This document shows, piece by piece, positions 62,045-64,000 of a DNA stretch of 64,000 bases. The stretch covers positions 1 through 64,000 of the forward strand of contig CAJJCA010000025.1 of the NCBI GenBank assembly GCA_905182575.1. Direction: 5' to 3'. Every line of letters starts with the position of its first letter. Within the stretch, counting starts at the first letter, position 1. The position numbers were made by a program, and so were the translations under genes. The notes under the pieces were generated by a model that saw only the letters and a list, made by a program, of their open reading frames with translations, was not told the origin of the DNA and ran no database searches. The stretch is from an uncultured Flavobacteriaceae bacterium. Its GTDB lineage: Bacteria; Bacteroidota; Bacteroidia; Flavobacteriales; Flavobacteriaceae.

Positions 62045-62140
62045 GGGCAAGCGACCTACATCACACCGCTACGACCATCTACCCTTGCTGCGTTCCCACC
62101 CTGGGGGATTCAACAGGAGCTGGTTGTGTAGGACTTGCCC
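62045..62140 (-). ncRNA. ffs: Signal recognition particle RNA (4.5S type)
   Basis: A 96-nt RNA. The 5' end GGGCAAGTCCTACA pairs with the 3' end TGTAGGTCGCTTGCCC, forming the closing stem. The apical loop holds the conserved SRP domain IV sequence AGGGTGGGAACGCAGCAAGGG, the Bacteroidetes version of the Ffh-binding loop. It binds Ffh to target nascent membrane proteins to SecYEG. A strong promoter lies 4 nt upstream. The frame that runs through here in the opposite direction is not a gene. Confidence 0.93.
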
Positions 62141-62144
62141 AATG

Positions 62145-62174
62145 CAAATATAATAGGTTTGAACGGTTAAGCAA
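62145..62174 (-). promoter_or_regulatory. Promoter of the SRP RNA: TTG-N19-TATATTTG
   Basis: TTG (62172-62174 on the minus strand), a 19-bp spacer, then TATATTTG (62145-62152), a full match to the Bacteroidetes sigma-ABfr consensus. The box ends 4 nt before the first G of the RNA, which sets the box-to-start distance in this genome. Confidence 0.85.
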
Positions 62175-62226
62175 TTATTTTAAATTCTTAATTTATTTAA
62201 ATAACTTCGTGCAAATTCTACCTCTG

Positions 62227-63252
62227 ATGAAAACCCTACTCGCTGCCTTCACGTTTCTGTTTTTTTTAACCTGTAATACTTATATTGGTAAAGATTTTAA
62301 TATTAATATACTCTCGAAAAGTAAAAAATTCACTCAAAGAGATACCTTAAAATTTAACCTAACCAATAAAAAAGGGCATTTATTAGACTCCGTGACTTTC
62401 ACCCTAGACGGAAAGATGATTAAGTCTGAGGCGCCTTTAAAATCATTTCCATTAGGCTATCACAAGTTAGAGGCAATGATTTATGTGGCAGGAAATGTTT
62501 TTAAGCTAGAAGATCAAATAACTATTTTGTCTTCAACAGCACCCAAACTATATCAATACCAAATCATAAACGAATTTCCACATGACAAAACTGCCTATAC
62601 GCAGGGCCTCGAGTTTTATAAAGACACGCTCTATGAAAGCACAGGCCTTAGAGGTAAGTCCAACATTCGGAAAGTGAATTTTATAACGGGTGAAGTTTAC
62701 AAACAAATACCTCTCGATAAGGTCTATTTTGGAGAAGGAATCACTTTTTTAAACCATAAACTTTATCAACTCACTTGGAAGGGTAGTATAGGTTTTCAAT
62801 ACGATCCTGCGTCATTTAAAATGGAAAGATCCTTTTCATTTTCAATAAAAGTAAAGAAGGATGGGGGTTGTGTAATGACGGAAAACATTTGTATAAATCG
62901 GATGGAACCGAAAAAATATGGAAATTAGATGCAAATAATTTAGAAGAAATAAGTTTTATTAATGTTGTAACTAATAATAAAGTAATAAATAAAATTAATG
63001 AACTTGAATGGTATAATAATAAAATTTATGCAAATACATATCAATTCAATAAAGAAGTAGGATTAATAATCAACCCTGAAAATGGTGAAGTTGAGGGAGT
63101 AATTGATTTTAGTGGTTTAAAAGAAAAAGTCAAAAATCATTCAGGCCTTGATTGTACTTAATGGCATTGCTTATCATCCTAAAAGGAAAACTTTTTTTGT
63201 GACTGGGAAGAACTGGAGTAAAACATTTGAAGTTAAAATATTATCCAAATAA
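62227..63252 (+). CDS. Glutaminyl-peptide cyclotransferase (bacterial/plant type); two frameshifts
   Basis: The start is ATG at 62227, giving a lipoprotein-like signal (MKTLLAAFTFLFFLTC). The glutamine cyclotransferase (PF05096) beta-propeller has PHDKTAYTQGLEFYKDTLYESTGL, VYFGEGITFLNHKLYQLTWK, GWGLCNDGKHLYKSDGTEKIW, INELEWYNNKIYANTY and NGIAYHPKRKTFFVTGKNW. Breaks lie near 62847 and 63153. Repaired length is about 341 residues. It converts N-terminal glutamine to pyroglutamate, in the periplasm. The stop overlaps the start of the thioesterase gene by one base. Confidence 0.88.
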
Positions 63253-63647
63253 TGAGTTCAAATTTTTTTGAAAATCGAATTGTTAAAAAAGAGCACATCG
63301 ATCAGTTGAATCATGTGAACAACGTTCAGTACCTTCAATGGGCACAAGAGATTGCAAAATCACACTGGAACCATCTGATTGCAACGCTTGATGAACCTTT
63401 GGGAGTTTGGATGGTTCGAAGCCATCAAGTTGAATATCGTCTGAATGCAGCTAAAGGAGAAAACATAAGGATAGAAACCCATGTGAGTTCTGTTCGAGGG
63501 CCGTTATCAAATCGAGTGGTGGAATTTTATTCTGAATCTTCCCAAAAACTTTTGGTTCAATGCCAAACACAGTGGTGTTATATAAACCTTAAAGATAGAA
63601 GCGTGGTGCAGATCCCTGAATCCATTAAGGAATTATTTTTAGGATGA
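63252..63647 (+). CDS. Acyl-CoA thioesterase, 4-hydroxybenzoyl-CoA thioesterase-like hotdog fold
   Basis: Intact 131-residue protein. The hotdog core has IDQLNHVNNVQYLQWAQEIAKSHW with the active-site N-H-V-N-N region, then HQVEYRLNAAKGENIRIETHV and VQCQTQWCYINLKDRSVVQIPE. It is of the YbgC/FadM type. It probably cleaves acyl-CoA thioesters, with unknown acyl preference. Begins within the stop codon of the cyclotransferase gene (TAATG), so translation is coupled. Confidence 0.9.
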   Translation: MSSNFFENRIVKKEHIDQLNHVNNVQYLQWAQEIAKSHWNHLIATLDEPLGVWMVRSHQVEYRLNAAKGENIRIETHVSSVRGPLSNRVVEFYSESSQKLLVQCQTQWCYINLKDRSVVQIPESIKELFLG

Positions 63648-63751
63648 AGTCAAAAACCATATTGAATTTCTCATTTGTCAAAAGTTTCATTTCCTTGTTC
63701 AACAATATTAGCACAAATAAATTTAACATTTTTCATTCAATTTTGTTCCAT

Positions 63752-64000
63752 TTAAAAACTACTTGACAAATTACGGTAATTCAATTTTTTTACTTTAAAA
63801 GCATCTTTCATAAAATTAAAAACATAATCTCGAATTGTTTGAAACTGCTGTTTTTTATGCCCTACTCCTTTGTTTTCGATTTAATTGAATATGAATCATC
63901 CGAACTTAAATCTTCCCAAATCAACCAGGGAGAAGTGTCAAAAAAAGATAGATATTTTGGAGGAAGAGAATTAAAATAATTATCAGTTTTTGAACTTTTC
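63752..64000 (-). CDS. C-terminal fragment of an unrecognised protein, one frameshift
   Basis: The minus strand at the window edge reads TDNYFNSLPPKYLSFFDT and SPWLIWEDLSSDDSYSIKS. Near 63866 the frame changes and continues GVGHKKQQFQTIRDYVFNF, then MKDAFKVKKLNYRNLSSSF, ending at a TAA at 63752. Both parts have protein-like composition and the junction is of the same kind as the other breaks in this window. The family is not recognised, and most of the gene lies outside. Confidence 0.5.

Noticed and set aside
62026-62226. N-terminal 67 codons of a longer frame in front of the glutaminyl cyclase
   Set aside because: They run backwards through the SRP RNA gene. The ATG at 62227 gives a proper lipoprotein-like signal peptide.

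Overview
The window looks like a chromosomal segment of a Flavobacteriia-type Bacteroidetes bacterium. The DNA is AT-rich. Several genes and the SRP RNA are preceded by the Bacteroidetes -7 promoter box TAnnTTTG. The gene families are typical of that class: fused alpha/beta 2-oxoacid dehydrogenase E1, DnaQ exonuclease fused to GIY-YIG, DUF4369/TlpA lipoproteins, two ABC-F proteins and MutS2 without an Smr domain. Most of the content is housekeeping: DNA repair and replication (uvrA, uvrD/pcrA, recG, mutS2, ung, holA), translation (pheT, smpB, SUI1, tsaC, SRP RNA), envelope precursors (glmM), aromatic and one-carbon metabolism (aroC, glyA) and proteostasis (clpB, pcm).

Layout: 1-4.5 kb is a minus-strand run (ion channel, exonuclease/GIY-YIG, yggS, hydroxyacyl-CoA dehydrogenase, Gfo/Idh/MocA oxidoreductase). 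4.6-9.9 kb holds pcm, smpB, clpB and glyA. 9.9-15.9 kb is the most accessory-looking part: three adjacent genes encoding a planctomycete-type cytochrome c protein (PSCyt1/PSCyt2/PSD1), a Tat-exported DUF1501 protein and a membrane/cytochrome/LRR/chitobiase-C protein. 16-24.4 kb holds DUF2911 plus a membrane-anchored amidohydrolase, SUI1, ung, mutS2, a DCC-family protein, a decayed aquaporin gene with an HhH-like tail, and a dicarboxylate symporter. 24.4-31.2 kb is a minus-strand run (aroC, uup-like ABC-F, methyltransferase, FAD/Fe-S D-lactate-type dehydrogenase). 31.3-46 kb holds a TlpA lipoprotein, rhomboid protease, lipid A-type acyltransferase, glmM, ACP phosphodiesterase, uvrA, LOG, an M1-like protein, the E1 fusion and holA. 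46-49 kb holds an HsdR_N-like protein, a GT2 glycosyltransferase and an OmpA-family lipoprotein, the last two joined by a perfect 18-bp tandem repeat. 49-64 kb holds tsaC, uvrD, a patatin, recG, pheT, small membrane and DUF2007 proteins, a YbiT-like ABC-F, a thioredoxin-like lipoprotein, a broken SDR gene, SRP RNA, glutaminyl cyclase and a thioesterase.

About half of the protein-coding genes are interrupted by one or more single-base frame changes, including genes that are normally essential (pheT, glyA, glmM, tsaC). The conserved protein sequence resumes in another frame each time. The simplest reading is uncorrected indel error in the assembly, so these are annotated as single genes with the break positions given. 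Two loci look different: the aquaporin gene (in-frame nonsense codons and a lost start, mostly G-to-A) and the SDR gene (many breaks in 0.8 kb). I found no CRISPR array, insertion sequence, prophage or tRNA gene. No clearly new defence or mobile system is evident. The most unusual items are the 18-bp repeat junction, the aquaporin with an HhH-like tail, the planctomycete-type cluster, and leaderless-looking yggS and smpB, measured against the SRP RNA promoter.
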